Positions 25,811 through 36,215 of a stretch of DNA of 64,000 nt are shown here, one piece after another. Made by a program: the position numbers and the translations under genes. Source of the stretch: Annona cherimola (taxonomy: Eukaryota; Streptophyta; Magnoliopsida; Magnoliales; Annonaceae); the NCBI GenBank assembly GCA_030490835.1, contig CM059973.1, positions 59,648,008 to 59,712,007 on the forward strand, given 5' to 3'. Numbering within the stretch: the stretch's first letter is position 1; each line of letters starts with the position of its first letter. Under the pieces are notes generated by a model. It was not told the origin of the DNA. It made no database searches and saw nothing but the letters and a program-made list of their open reading frames with translations.

Positions 25811-26364
25811 GACTTCATCTGTGAGATTGCTTTTGAGGTCAATCCTGTAATCAAATTCACTTTATGCTACCTTTGGATTTCCTTTGCCGCTAAAATCATT
25901 CTTTATATTGGTGTGCAGTAAATCTTATTTTCAACTTCCTTCTCAAGATTGATGCAAGATCAATTTGAACTTGGATCTCACTATCTGAATATCAAATTCT
26001 TCATTTTTAATCTCTAACAATATTCATGGTTCGTGTGCTTAGCTTTTTTTACTTGTTAGGGCTAATAATCATCCTTAATTTTATATTTTGTGAGCACGAT
26101 TTTCACTTATGATATTTTTTAATTTTAAATACTACACAATGCATAAAAATTATTACTTTTCATATTTATTTTTAATTAGCTCCTTAATCATTGAAATTTC
26201 AATGATATTATCTGTAATCATAATCACATATTCATAATCTCTTCCTTTTTAATGATTTATAAAATCTAACTGAAAATATATTTTCTTAAATAGTAAAAAT
26301 ACATTTATTTATATCATCTTTTAGAATTCTTAGGTGTTCATTCAAAGTCAAGGATAAATTTCAA
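25811..26364. other. AT-rich DNA, no gene seen
   Basis: No ORF, motif or repeat end recognised. Confidence 0.4.
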
Positions 26365-26440
26365 ATATACTTATTACTTTTGGCCTTAATTCCAGATATA
26401 CCTACTAAAATTTGAAAGTTCAAATATACCCATTAAGTAT
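26365..26440. repeat. Left half of an inverted pair flanking the 24-kb composite
   Basis: TTTCAAATATACTTATTACT and the following 60 bp correspond, inverted and diverged, to about 51440-51515 (read on the minus strand: TTTCAAATATACTCACTAAG). The composite may have landed inside a small inverted-repeat element about 1.1 kb long. Confidence 0.4.
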
Positions 26441-26775
26441 GGACGAAGTTACTTCCATACCCCTTTTACAAGGCACTTCTTAAAATTGCGGTGACTATCG
26501 TGTAAAATGTCCAAAACACCTGTTCAAATTAATGCTTGAGCAATTTCACCAGCAAAGTTGAACCATCAGAGTTGAAAGGAGAGGATAATTTCAAGTAAAT
26601 CTTAGCAAGGTTTTGCTAATGGCATCAACTAGGGATGCTAGATTTGAATGATAGATTAACGACTTTAATTTTTCAATGGTTGTAGTAGCATTGATGTTTT
26701 TTGGCCGCCATGGCAATCACTTGATAGTAAATTTTTAGAGATCAACTATTGGGATGGATTCTTCCTATTTATTAG

Positions 26776-27784
26776 TGTTCCGGCCTCATGAAAATTGTCT
26801 TTTCGACTTTGAAAATAAATACTTAATTAATTTCCCAGTAAAATTTTAAAGCATTTAATTCTTTAACTGAGTCCGAAAAGTATATCACAGAAATATTTTG
26901 CATTGTGTTCCACATTCTGATTTTACATTTCCAACGAGAAAACTCTTGATTAAAAGAGCTGAATACAATAGTCTAAAAAATGATTATTTTATTGAATGAT
27001 GATGAAATGCGCAAAAGATTTTTCTATGACTTTACAAGTGCACGAAAAATCGTGTCTCACGAAAATACAAAGATAAATGAGTACACTTCGCCCCGCGCTG
27101 TGACTCGAATGTGTGGTACATGACGCCACGCGCCATGACTTAAATGTGTGGTACATGATGCCACACGCCATGACTTAAATGTGAGTTTACGCTTAGCCCG
27201 TTGACCAGCGATGACTCGGTTTGGGCATAGTGAGAGGCCCGTCTAGTGACCCTCCACAGCAAGCTAAGTATGCTCTCAACTTCTGCATTTGCACAACAGA
27301 CCAACGTCTCGCGCTTTCAGTTTAATAAGCCAGCGTGTCCTGCCTTCAGTCTCTGGATTAAATAATTTGGTGGTTTTACTAAGAAATGGATTTAACCGAA
27401 TTTTAAAAATATATTTGGATCAACTTGGACCAACTAAAGAGGTTCGAGCCCAACTGGGCATGTTGACAAGAGTTTGGGCCTAACTAGGCTTGACTCAATC
27501 AAGTTAGGCTCAACTGGACTTATTGGGGGATTTTGGGCCTGTTGAAGAGTTTTGGGCCATCTTGGGCCTATCGAAGAGTTCTGGACCCAAGTGGAATTGT
27601 TGAAGAGTTTTGGGCCATCTTGGGCTTGCTGGGAGTTTTGGGCCCGAGTGGGCTTGTTGAAAGGTTTTGGGCTTAGGTGGGCTTGTTGAAGAGTTTTGGG
27701 CCCATCCTGAGCTTGTTAGGAGTTTTAGGCCTGAGTGGGCTTGTTGAAGGGTTTTGGGCCCAAGTGAGGCTTGCTCGAATATTA
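26776..27784 (+). repeat. Left inverted terminal repeat (LTR-like) of the composite
   Basis: 1,009 bp matching 49747-50869 in inverted orientation with scattered differences. It includes two or three copies of a roughly 35-bp unit (CATGACTTAAATGTG..., 27060-27190) and a tract of short repeats built from GGGCTTGTTGAAGAGTTTTG (27520-27770). Read on the minus strand, towards the outer end, it has an AATAAAATAATCA stretch and a terminus ...GGCCGGAACA, like the R-U5 part of an LTR. No ORF of interest. Confidence 0.8.
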
Positions 27785-27879
27785 AGGCTCGGGTTGAGCA
27801 AAGATGTTATATATATATAATAGAAAGGTACTTAGCCCTGTGTATCAACTCAACCCACCACCTGGGGAGTATTTACTTG

Positions 27880-28240
27880 GGAAGAATAATATATATTTTT
27901 TAAGGCTTTTAAGATATCTATGTATTTTAGAAAATAATATATATATTTTTGGAAGCCTTTTAATATATATATATATGTATTTTAAAAATAATATATATTT
28001 TGGAAGCCTTTAATATATATATGTATTTTAGAAAATAATATATATTTTTGGAAGCCTTTTAATATATTTATATATTTTTGAAGGCCTTTAATATATATAT
28101 ATATTTAGAAAATAATATATATTTTTGAAAGCCTTTAATATATATATGTATTTTAGAAAATAATATATATTTTTGGAGGCCTTTAATATATATATGTATA
28201 ATATATATATTTTTGGAGGCCTTTTAATATAAATATATAT
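27880..28240. repeat. Tandem array of an about 49-bp AT-rich unit, about seven copies
   Basis: The unit is roughly TTTTGGAAGCCTTTAATATA followed by TATGTATTTTAGAAAATAAT. Copies start near 27898, 27946, 27996, 28045, 28121, 28169 and 28210 with small length changes, mainly in the (TA)n part. Related units recur at 29095-29270 and 29490-29600. Confidence 0.8.
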
Positions 28241-29030
28241 GGCACACCCGGTGAGATCCCGAGATCCCAAGCCTCTATATATATTATTATATTTTTTATC
28301 ATAAAAATACTTAACCTATATATATATATGGCACACTCGGTGAGATCCCGGGATCTCGGGCCTCTATATATATTATTTTTTATCATAAACAAGTACTTAG
28401 CTTTATATATATATAGCGCGCCTGGTGGGATCCCGGGATCCCGAGCCTTTATATATATATTATCTTTTTTATCATAAAAAAGTACTTAGCTTTATATATA
28501 TATATACGGCGCGCCCGCTGGGATCCCGGGCCTTTATATATATTATTATCTTTTTCTTTTATCATAAAAAAGTACTTAGCTTTATATATATATATGGCAT
28601 GCCCGGTGGGATCCCAGGATCCCGGGCCTTTATGTATATATATTATTATCTTTTTTTTTTATCATAAAGAAGTACTTAGCTTTATATATATATATATATA
28701 CGGCGCGCCCGGTGGGATCCCGGGCCTTTATATATATATTATTTTTTATCATAAAAAAGTACTTAGCTTTATATATATATATGGCGCACCCGGTGGGATC
28801 CCAGGATCCTAGGCCTTTATATATGTTATTATCTTTTTTTATCATAAAAAAGTACTTAGCTTTATATATATATACGGCGCGCCCGGTGGGATCCCGGGCC
28901 TTTATATATATATTATTCTCTTTTTTTATCATAAAAAATACTTAGCTTTATATATATATACAGCGCGCCCGGTGGGACCCCAGGATCCCGGGCCTTTATA
29001 TATATTATTATCTTTTTTATCATAAAAAAG
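28241..29030. repeat. Minisatellite with GC-rich palindromic cores, nine copies of about 90 bp
   Basis: Cores built on GGCGCGCCCGGTGGGATCCC plus GGGCC start near 28241, 28329, 28416, 28507, 28596, 28702, 28783, 28876 and 28962 (spacing 81-106 bp). Two core forms occur: a short one (single GGGATCCC) and a longer one with a repeated GATCCC. Between cores each unit has (TA)n, CTTTTTTATCATAAAAAAG and TACTTAGCTTTA. Nearly every part of the unit is self-complementary. ORFs read through it are repeat artefacts rich in YIYI. Confidence 0.92.
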
Positions 29031-29376
29031 TACTTAGTCCCGTGTATCGACTCAACCCACCACCTAGGGAGTATTTACTTTGGAAATATGTATATATATA
29101 TTTTTGAAAACCCTTTAATACATATATATTTTAGAAAAAATAATATATATATATATATGTATTTTATAAAATAATATATATATTTGGCGGCCTTTAATAT
29201 ATATATATGTATGTATTTTACAAAAATATATATATTTTGAGGCCTTGAATATATATATATATTAATATATTATTTTTAAAAAGTACTTAACCCCGGGCAC
29301 CAACTCAACCCACCACCTGGGGAGTATTTACTTGGGGAGAAGTATATTTATATATATATATATTTTTTGGAAGTCC

Positions 29377-29413
<37 letters not shown>

Positions 29414-29726
29414 TTTTGAAAAAGTACTTAACCTCGAGCATCAACTCAACCCACCACCTGGGGAGTATTTACTTGGGGAGAAGTATATTTATATATGTTT
29501 TTGAGAAAGTAACATATATTTTTTTGGAAGCCCTTTTAATATATATATATATATATGTATTTTAGAAAATAATATATATTTTTGAAGGCTTCTGTTATAT
29601 ATATATAAATGCTCAAAAAAAATGAATGAGAACTCACGTTCTCTGTTGGGGTGGAGAGTTGCTCCGCTCTCTCATCGTTTTCTCTTCTCTCCTCGTCTCC
29701 CAAATGAGAGCTCAAGGGACATATTT

Positions 29727-29733
29727 ATAGGGT
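29727..29733 (-). promoter_or_regulatory. Candidate TATA box reading into the tandem arrays
   Basis: The minus strand reads CCCTATAAATATGTCCC across 29724-29740, followed by GA- and CT-rich leader-like sequence (29660-29710). It would transcribe leftwards into the arrays and the left terminal repeat. It may be the U3 promoter of the element's 3' LTR. Prediction from sequence only. Confidence 0.35.
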
Positions 29734-30187
29734 CCGGATGGCTTGTGTTTGGCAATTCCGTGGAATAAGTCGGTGCTTTGGGTGGCAGGAAAACATCCCG
29801 CGGACTACTCCTTGGTCGTGTAACTCTACGGGTTAGCTCTCGATTGATTTCGCGTGAGAGGATAAAGCATTGGGTGTGGGCTTGTTCTCGCCCATCTCGA
29901 GTTCTGTGGCTGACATAATTCAAGTGACAGGTAATCCCTCCCGCGAAACTGGATTCCACGGTTGTGTTGCAAGGAATCGTCCCTCATGGCTTGCTCGCAT
30001 TTCTCATCCATGGAACTTATCATCGCGTATTTCTATTGCCTCCTTCCTTCATTCTTGGAGTGTGGTTTCTGCCAGCAAAGTAACGTGCTTTTGTTCTTGT
30101 CTTGTCGCCATCAACAACTGCCAAGCTTCAGTTCTCGTTACCGTGTTGGAGACGCATGTTAAGCACCTTTTCAATGTCAACACGATC

Positions 30188-30319
30188 CTTTTGAGTAGCA
30201 GATTTGATCACCATAGCACCAGATGGTTCCTTCTTCTCCACGCTTTTGATGACACCAACAGCTACGATCTGCCTCATGTCCCTCACAGCAAAACAAACCA
30301 GAGGAGGATACTCGGAGAA
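30188..30319 (-). pseudogene. Fragment of elongation factor 1-alpha (C-terminus)
   Basis: A 44-residue stretch is recognisable as the extreme C-terminus of eEF1[28 protein letters not shown] and a basic tail KSATQK. In the functional protein, which delivers aminoacyl-tRNA to the ribosome, this belongs to domain III. The usual glycine after FSEYPPL is changed and the reading frame runs past the normal stop. Upstream in the same frame are about 24 residues ([20 protein letters not shown]) that are not eEF1A and that I do not recognise, so the fragment is chimeric. It abuts the NLR fragment, which is on the other strand. Confidence 0.85.
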
Positions 30320-30404
30320 GATCTCAGAGAAAAGACGGAGCTTGGCAGCATCTGTGGGAAGTAAATGCGTAGAAATCCTTGAGGACAGCACTGCCTCATC
30401 AGCA

Positions 30405-31015
30405 GCAAGGTGATAATTACCACATGCAAAAGGAACCTAGCAAACTTCTGCTATGCTAGAGCTCCCGACCACATCTACGCCCTTAAAAGCCTGAGAAAGC
30501 TCGAGCCTTCTTCTGTAGGAGGGCATTTCGAAGGAACAAGGACAGCTCGTCCTCCTTCCTTGCGAAAGCTTGCTCGGAACTTCCCTAACAAGTGTCAAGG
30601 TGTGCCTCTTGCACTCATTGCCTTGGATAGTCTCCTCTTGTAAAAAACCAGTATTATCTGAGGTGGGTGCTAATATTTCATAGCCTCGGGTTAGAACTTG
30701 AAACTCATGACCATCTCAGAAGCATGAAAAAGAATTATTCTGCTCAGCTTCGATGATTTGCCTCACAACTTGGGATCTTGCTTCTTGTCTCTAAGCATTT
30801 TCCTAGAAGATAATCCTCAACCAGCTCATTCAGAGTAGTCTCGTTCAGGTGGCAGAGCTGACACAAGATAAGGCTGTGAGAACGTGCCCACTTCATGCAA
30901 ATGTGCATGAAATAATGATTTGCAAATATGAGGAAAGCTTCTTTGCATCATCATCTTCTTCATCTGTCCAGCAGGATATACTACAACAGCTCTAATGGAA
31001 TCAAGCATCTGTCCA
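30405..31015 (+). pseudogene. Fragment of a CNL-type NLR resistance gene (NB-ARC to start of LRR linker)
   Basis: In several broken frames the plus strand shows, in the correct order, an RNBS-B-like [14 protein letters not shown] (about 30408-30450), the GLPLAL-region NKCQGVPLALIALDSLL (about 30590-30640), an RNBS-D-like SFDDLPHNLGSCFLSLSIFL (about 30745-30805), and a stretch QVAELTQDKAVRTCPLHANV ending in an MHD-equivalent position (LHA in place of LHD, about 30850-30910). These are landmarks of RPM1-like intracellular immune receptors. The P-loop and kinase-2 parts and the leucine-rich repeats are absent. Frameshifts and stops (for example around 30645) show it is dead. It is antisense to the three neighbouring fragments. 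Confidence 0.82.
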
Positions 31016-31099
31016 TTCATAGCAAAGGTGAGGCCATTGAAAACTATTAGTGACGTTCTCCATCTCGGGTTTCTGAAAAAAAGAATGGAGAAAACATTT

Positions 31100-31297
31100 C
31101 TACAGCCTCGTCGAGCTACCGCCTAGCACTACAAACGCCGTTGCTAACATCTCCCTCTGTGCCATTCTTACCGCCACCGGCGTCAAATCAGGAAGCTTGC
31201 CACGAAAGATGGCGCCAGACCCCCCTGTGCCCCGGCTTCTCCGAGAAGCCGCGCTCGCCATTTGGAGCTCTTTGTACGAGAACACCTTGAGGCTCAT
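31100..31297 (-). pseudogene. Fragment of a receptor-like kinase (start of kinase domain)
   Basis: The 65-residue reading frame begins KVFSYKELQMA and continues GTGGSGAIFRGKLPDLTPVA, which parallels the juxtamembrane and glycine-rich loop of lectin/S-locus-type receptor kinases (FSYKELQxAT...GxGGFGAVFRGxLPD-T-VAV). Only the N-terminal lip of the kinase lobe is present. The region between the two blocks is scrambled and no catalytic lysine in context, HRD or DFG motif follows. It lies between the CRM and NLR fragments on the same strand as the CRM one. Confidence 0.6.
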
Positions 31298-31372
31298 GGA
31301 TTCTCCTGTTTAATTTTCTCAGATGCTTCAGTGGATATTGTGCTTCCCCATCGAGCCTATGCCTCAAGAAAT

Positions 31373-32065
31373 TCAGCTAGGGAACTGGTCAGCAGGTTGT
31401 CCTTCAGTGACTCCCACATGTGTGACAGCACCTGCTTCCTGATTTACTTTCTCCTCAGTATCTATATTATCTCCCATCATTTCTAATCCCTTTGATAAAG
31501 TATTGGTAGCATTCAGGGGAATAATTGCTCCAATGCGTGCTTTCTCTTCAACATCTTGAATTTCTTTTGTCAACTCCTGTCTTTCAGCCAGAGTAGTAGC
31601 CACACTTGTTGGAACAAAATCCTTTCCACGGTATATTATGATAAAATATTTGTTACGTAGAAGCAAGGTTCCTGCTGTTAACCTCTTTAGCTCATCAGAC
31701 ATTAATTTATTATTTGTGGTTTGAATTCCTCGCTTCACAACAGTCTTCACAACTAAGCTTTTCTCCCGAAGCTTCACAATAGCAACTACCAATCCATGAT
31801 GATTCTTGTTCCTCCCTAGTGCAAAATGGCAAGGCAGTGACTTAGCAAGTTTCCTCAAGTTGGTCATCTCTGCATTTGTTAGACAAGAACGGATTCCAGT
31901 GGGAAGAAGCCTAAAGGGTGTTTTATAGCTAGGAATATGCCGAGGCAGCAAATATGCATCTACAGGCAAAACCCCAGTACCCCACCAATCAACAAACCGG
32001 GGACCAAACTCATCTAAAATGCTATTGTATTCTCTTTCCTCTTCGATCGTCTTCTTATTTGCCAA
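31373..32065 (-). pseudogene. Fragment of a CRM-domain chloroplast splicing factor (CFM2/CRS1-like)
   Basis: A 230-residue open frame. Residues about 12-175 resemble the region between and including CRM (CRS1-YhbY) domains of plant group II intron splicing factors: LDEFGPRFVDWWGTGVLPVD, PFRLLPTGIRSCLTNAEMTN, LAKSLPCHFALGRNKNH, VVKRGIQTTNNKLM, LLLRNKYFIIIYRGKDFVP and ERQELTKEIQDVEEKA. Family members bind chloroplast group II introns and are usually 600-1,000 residues with two to four CRM domains and a transit peptide, so this is a fragment covering roughly one domain. The last 50 residues are not recognisable. The frame is open but there is no start context, promoter or remaining exon; upstream (32090-32220) is a poly-pyrimidine tract. 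Which CFM/CRS1 paralogue it came from is uncertain. Confidence 0.82.
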
Positions 32066-32309
32066 ACCAGAAAATTTGCGGGAGTTGAGATTGAATAGAT
32101 TTTTTCTTTCTTTCTTTTTTTTGCCATCAATTTTCCTTTTGTAATTTTTCTCTTTCTCTTTTTTTCTTTTCTCCTCTTTTTTGTCTTTTTTTCACACATA
32201 AAAAAATCATATAATTTCATAGACCGAAATCATATAATTGTAATGGTCCTATGGTTCAAAATTTACCTCATCAAATGCCCCCTCAGGAATTATGCCGTCG
32301 TGGTCTACT

Positions 32310-32316
32310 TATAAAG
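32310..32316 (+). promoter_or_regulatory. Candidate TATA box for the PMD ORF
   Basis: TATAAAG at 32310-32316 is about 470 bp upstream of the PMD ATG (32781). A pyrimidine-rich tract ending in TTTTGCAG (acceptor-like, 32772-32779) just before the ATG suggests a 5' leader intron. Prediction only. Confidence 0.35.
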
Positions 32317-34166
32317 GCGTGATTCCTGACATGTTGTGTGGCAGTCCTTTCTTGACTTATTTTCTTTTCTTGCTGTAATATGGCGCATTGAGATTTTTTT
32401 TGTAGCTAGGCACAGCGCTTCAAGAGCTTTAAAAGTCAACGAGCCCGTAGCCCTTTGATTTGCGTGTTTGAGGTACTGCTCCGTAGCTATTTATGCTTAG
32501 CAGATTTCACTTAATGACCCCCTTTATGCTAGGCCGTATATATATTTTTCCCTTTTTTAAAAAAAAATGGCCCGCCCACGGGTTCCACTGGCTTCTTGTT
32601 TCAAATTTGACAGTCACTGCTTGATTTGAGTTCTTAAGAGGAGGAGCATTTTGATTGCTAGCGCTAAAGCATCAGCAACTTTCTTTATTTATACTTTTGT
32701 AGCAAAACCGTTAACGTGCGGTAGTTCTCTTCTTTTTCTTTTTTTTTTGAAATTTGATATATACATATATTTTGCAGGCAATGGCTTCTCCAGAATTTCC
32801 TATTCATTCACCAAGAGAGAAATCAGTGGTGAAAAAGCGGTGTTCTTCCCTTGAGGAGCCAAAGTATAGTGCGACTCCTTTCTCCAAAGTAGTTTCAATT
32901 GCGGCGCCTCCGACGTCACCTTCTCTCTTGAAGAAGCGTAAGGCTGTTGCATATGCCCGTGGGGAATCTAAAAGGCAAAAATTCTCCTCGAAGAAAAATG
33001 AGTCTTCTAAGAAGTGCTCTCTCGAAGAAATGATGACATCTAAGAAAAAGCAGCGTGTTCCAAGGAAGAGAACTGCGCTGAGTGCCAAGAAGTACGATCT
33101 CTTCTTCGGTCGCCCTTGTGGGGGCTGCTCTTCTTATTTTGGGTGGTATCCTACCTTGGCAAGCCGTGAATGCTTCGAATGTTCACATGGGTCTTCTAAT
33201 TCAGCCCCATGCGCTGCCACCTTATGGAAGACATTAATGGTCGCTCTACTAGGATCTTTATGATCCTAAAGAAGATTTTCATCGAGCGTTTGAACTGCCA
33301 AGAAGGTTATATCTTTGGGAAAAGTGTTGCTACAACCGATCCCTGCAAGACCTTTTCGAGTTGCTTTCTACTCCCGACCAGGGCATTAAGTAATCCTCAT
33401 AATTTTATCGTAAAGACTCTTCGCTGGTTGCAAAAGGAATTAGAAGACTATTCTTTTATATGCAAAGAGGGTGCGAATGACTGCTTGGGTAACATCCCAG
33501 GCTTTAATCAATGGGGACAACATCTGGTCTTTCGTTATGAGGCGATGCTTACGGCCGCTGGTGTGAAAGATGCGATCTTAGCCACCGGAGAGGGTTTTTG
33601 GAAAGACAACAACATCATTAATGCCTTTGTCAGTTTCTGGTCATCGGCAACTAACTCCTTTATATTTAAATTTGGAGAGATGAGCATTACTTTGTGGGAT
33701 CTGAAGGGGATATGCGGTCTCCCTGTATGTGGATTGCCTTTTGACGAGTGTACCCCTCGAAACTCTACCTTCAACAAGAACCCGATTGCTTTAAAGGTCA
33801 TAGATCTTCTTGATGAGTTATATCAAACGACCAAGAAGGAAAAGTTCACAGCGAGAGACTGGGTGGAATTATTCTCAAGGATTTTTGACCAACGGGTATC
33901 TAATGACAACTGGCCTTCTAATATTGTTGAGTTTCATGCCAGCGGGCAAGGCAGCTTGTGGCTTCCCCTTGAGCGCCTACAACAAGTACAGCCAGAGGTC
34001 GAGCTTATCCTTTTTCTGTGGCTTTGGATTTCCGTGGTCATCTGTCCTTCCTCTTCGGTCTACGGTCTTGTAAAATGGTCATGCCTTTATGTTACTTGTG
34101 AGATGGCTCAAGGCAAGCGCTTCGCTTTGGCACCACGAATATTATGTGATATTTATAAGGGTTTAA

Positions 34167-35848
34167 TGTTGGTCCTGAGTTGATGGCTAAACCCAAGAGG
34201 GGAGGGGTGAATTGGGTTCTTTAAAAAATCTTCTTTCATAAATCAAAAACTCTTAACCCTTTGAAAATTTAATCCCCTTTGAAAGCAAATGAAGAGCAAA
34301 TAAGATAAAAGCAGTAACAATAAATAGAACACAAGATTTATAGTAGTTCGGGCAAACCTTCCCTACTCCACTCTTCCAAGCTCACACTCCGTTGTGACTT
34401 GGGTTCCACTATGTATTCCTCGAATACACTTAGAGTCACCGCTCTCTTCTAGATTCCAGCTCTAGGGGGCATAAACAAACACTTACACAAGTAGGTGATG
34501 AGTCTCACTCCAATCACACCCTACTTTGCATACACTTGATCTTAGCTACTCAAGCTAAATCAAGATTTATACAACAAGACTTTGAAAAAGAAAAAGCTAC
34601 ACTTTACAATGATGCGTAGACAAGTTTGAGCTCGAGGAAGAATTTAGAAACAGCTTGGATGATTCTTGATGAAGCGGCTTGCAACCTGAAGCTCTCTTCT
34701 TCCTTAGAATGTATATGGACCACTCAAAAATGGAGAAAAGCAAATAGGATTCCTCTCTAGCACTTCTTTTCTCTCTTTGGACCTTGTAGAGTATATAGTA
34801 GTGTCTTGTAATGTTCTTCTGTGTTTTCACGTTCATTTGAGGATCCTTATATAGAAAGAGAAGGATTTGAACGTTGTAGAGGTGGTTGGCGCGCAATAAA
34901 TGAACTCCAACGTTCGAAAATTCGAACGTTATACCCAAGTCGAAGATGGAGTCGACTTGGCCTGCGACTTGGCTTCCAAGTCGCACCTGGAGTCGACCTC
35001 GTGTGCGACTCCAGTTCTTCAGATTTCCAAGTCCGAGTCTTGGGTCGACTTGGCTTTCAGACTTCGACTCAAGTCGAACCTGAAGTCGACTTGACTTGCG
35101 ACTTGGCTCGGGTTTTGCTGAAAACTCTTTGATCTTCATTTAGTCTGCTTCTATCATCCTTGCCTTTCTTCCTTTGAATCATTTTCATTCTGAAATGATT
35201 CTTCATATTTGTAGATCTTGTTTGATCTTTGAAGATCTTGAGCTTTGAAAAATTTTGGAGATCTTGGATCCTCGCTTTGATCTTCAAGAAGCTTAATTTG
35301 CCCGTTGAGAATGGACTTTGCATTTCATTTGGATTTGATATAGTCTAAATGGATCCTCGGAATAAGCTTGAAACTTCAATCTTCAAGTCTGAACTTCTCA
35401 AGTCGAAGTTGGAGTCGACCTTGTCTGCGACTTCGCCCAAGTCGCACCTGGAGTCGACTTCGCCTGCGACTTCGCCATGTCCGTTTCCACATTTTCAACT
35501 CTGGACACTTTTTGACGTTTGAAGTCGATTCTGGAGTCGACTTCGTCTTGAGACTTGGCTTCCCAAGTCGCACGTGGAGTCGACTTGGCCTGCGACTTCA
35601 CTTGCTTGTTTTCTATTTTCAATGCTATCCACCTTTTTCCATTCGAAGTCGCTTGTGAAGTCGACTTAGGTATCGACTTCACCCCAAGTCGAAGTCCAAG
35701 TCGACTTGGTAATCGACTTGACTTCTTTGCTTTCCTTAAACACTTGGCAAACTCATTAGTACACTTTATATACTCAAATTAGTCTTTGTTTAATCATCAA
35801 AACTTATGCTTTGGTCAATTTATTTTGTTTTGAACATTGTTTCCAACA
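34167..35848 (-). repeat. 3' LTR of the copia element (1,682 bp)
   Basis: On the minus strand it runs from TGTTGGAAAC (35848) to GGACCAACA (34167). GTCGAC-rich clusters are at about 35395-35720 and 34935-35105. The hairpin motif is at 34888-34915 and the TATA box (TATATAA on the minus strand) at 34847-34853. Open frames in it (for example a 180-residue one at 34597-35139) recur in the other LTR but look like repeat artefacts. Confidence 0.95.
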
Positions 35849-35862
35849 ATCTCCCCCTTTTT
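35849..35862 (-). promoter_or_regulatory. Polypurine tract (PPT)
   Basis: The minus strand reads AAAAAGGGGGAGAT immediately before the 3' LTR, the expected primer site for plus-strand synthesis. A second tract, AAAAAGGGGGAGAAAAG, lies at about 36191-36207. Confidence 0.85.
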
Positions 35863-36215
35863 GATGATTGACAAAACTACATTTGAGTTGATACCTTTCA
35901 AAACATTAAGCATGTTCATATATTTTTTGAAAAACAGAGCATTGTCCTAGGTACTTTCAAACATATAGTTCAGAGCTTTTGAATTTCAAACCATTATCAT
36001 AGAAAGAAAAAAAATATATTCATGACAGAGCATTACTTTCATATCATTCATATCATTCAAACATTCATATTAATCATTGCAAGCATAACACAACTTTCAT
36101 ATATGTATCAAGTTTCAAAATACAATGTAAAACAAAAATGAAACCTAGATACAAATTACCCAACCCAAACAAAAAGAAAACTCTCAAACCTATCTTTTCT
36201 CCCCCTTTTTGTCAA

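Larger units (their letters stand above)
27829..29482. repeat. Four dispersed copies of a CCCACCACCTGGGGAG block bracketing the arrays
   Basis: A block of about 55 bp containing CAACTCAACCCACCACCTGG and GAGTATTTACTT occurs at about 27829-27885, 29031-29083, 29285-29340 and 29426-29482. It brackets the GC-core minisatellite and separates the AT-rich sub-arrays, so it may mark a higher-order repeat of the whole region. Confidence 0.85.

Noticed and set aside
28088..28945. ORFs of 60-100 residues on both strands rich in YIYIY, GSRD and FFMIKK
   Set aside because: They are translations of the tandem minisatellite; composition follows the (TA)n and GC cores and no family is recognisable.
28241..29030. 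Regular spacing of repeats and unique-looking spacers suggestive of a CRISPR array
   Set aside because: The spacers are themselves repeats, the host is a plant, and there are no cas genes.
29870..30364. 164-residue plus-strand ORF
   Set aside because: It is antisense to the eEF1A fragment and has no motif of its own.
31373..32065. Functional CRM splicing-factor gene
   Set aside because: Only about one domain, no transit peptide, exons or promoter, and it lies in a row of gene fragments inside a mobile element.
34597..35139. 180-residue minus-strand ORF, repeated at 42937-43479
   Set aside because: It lies in both LTRs; the repeated SQVDPRLGL-type text comes from GTCGAC clusters. Conservation between the two LTRs reflects recent insertion, not selection.
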